Shown piece after piece: positions 5,476 to 5,663 of a stretch of 5,663 nucleotides of DNA. Made by a program: the position numbers and the translations under genes. How positions within the stretch are numbered: the stretch's first letter is position 1; every line of letters begins with the position of its first letter. The notes beneath the pieces are model-generated. The model was not told where the DNA came from. It saw nothing but the letters and a program-made list of their open reading frames with translations, and made no database searches. Origin of the DNA: JAYXXU01 sp049301135 (GTDB lineage: Bacteria > Pseudomonadota > Gammaproteobacteria > Pseudomonadales > Moraxellaceae); the NCBI GenBank assembly GCA_049301135.1, contig JBAQKP010000107.1, positions 1 to 5,663 of the forward strand. Direction: 5' to 3'.

Positions 5476-5663
5476 TTATACCGATTGATCGGTGGAGAGC
5501 TGTTCTGGGCGGGCATCCACTACCAATGTTTTGGCCAGTCGATCATGTAAGCTGATTCGTTGCTCTGAAAACAGCATCATGCCCAAATCCGCCAATAACA
5601 CCACAATACCAAGCATTGGTAGGTTATAACCCAAGTTGATCAGCAGGGTTCTAATCACAAAGC
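5476..5663 (-). CDS. RDD-family membrane protein, C-terminal part (runs off right edge)
   Basis: Only the last 61 complete codons are in the window, and the gene begins beyond the right edge. A hydrophobic helix (LINLGYNLPMLGIVVLLADL) is followed by MMLFSEQRISLHDRLAKTLVV and a short polar tail ending QSV. The LHDRLAKTLVV stretch is the typical end of the RDD domain (R..LHD.LA.T.VV). RDD proteins are small inner-membrane proteins; some act in ion exchange or solute transport, but most have no known function. The TAA at 5478-5476 lies only about 35 bp from the -35 of the ribosomal promoter and I see no strong terminator between them, so some read-through into rpsF is possible. Confidence 0.75.
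   Translation of the reverse strand, partial: FVIRTLLINLGYNLPMLGIVVLLADLGMMLFSEQRISLHDRLAKTLVVDARPEQLSTDQSV

Noticed and set aside
1..5663. CRISPR array, tRNA, rRNA, insertion sequence or phage attachment site
   Set aside because: No spaced direct repeats, no tRNA-like cloverleaf or CCA end, no transposase and no terminal repeats were seen. Gene spacing and content are those of a conserved chromosomal segment.

Overview
This window looks like a core chromosomal segment of a gammaproteobacterium. The reasons are the gene order rpsF-rpsR-rplI, then dnaB, then alr, together with protein sequences that resemble Gammaproteobacteria throughout. A Pseudomonadales/Moraxellaceae-like host is my best guess, but the window alone does not settle it. 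Base composition is moderate (about half GC by eye) and I see no island of unusual composition. Every gene I can support reads on the minus strand, so transcription runs from high to low coordinates.

Layout, right to left. The right edge (5476-5663) holds the C-terminus of an RDD-family membrane protein. A gap of about 170 bp follows, with a sigma70-like promoter and a structured leader of about 100 nt. The ribosomal protein genes rpsF (S6), rpsR (S18) and rplI (L9) come next, tightly packed, with each Shine-Dalgarno (SD) sequence overlapping or touching the previous stop codon. The leader can fold so that the rpsF SD is paired, as expected for S6:S18 autogenous control. The 254-bp rplI-dnaB gap carries three consecutive hairpins, the last of which is a clear rho-independent terminator. 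dnaB, the replicative helicase, is therefore probably expressed from its own promoter. alr (alanine racemase, D-alanine for peptidoglycan) lies 54 bp after dnaB with a strong SD. A DUF1461-type four-helix membrane protein follows, coupled to alr by an ATGA overlap. After a further 114 bp come dctQ and the first 44 codons of dctM, the two membrane subunits of a TRAP transporter, overlapping by 8 bp and running off the left edge.

The right half is thus a translation/replication block (30S proteins, a 50S protein, the fork helicase). The middle is a cell-wall precursor gene with a co-translated membrane protein of unknown function, and the left is a solute-uptake module. I found no mobile element, CRISPR array, tRNA, rRNA or intein. 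I saw no convincing undescribed system. The most interesting material is non-coding: the rpsF leader and the triple-hairpin region after rplI.
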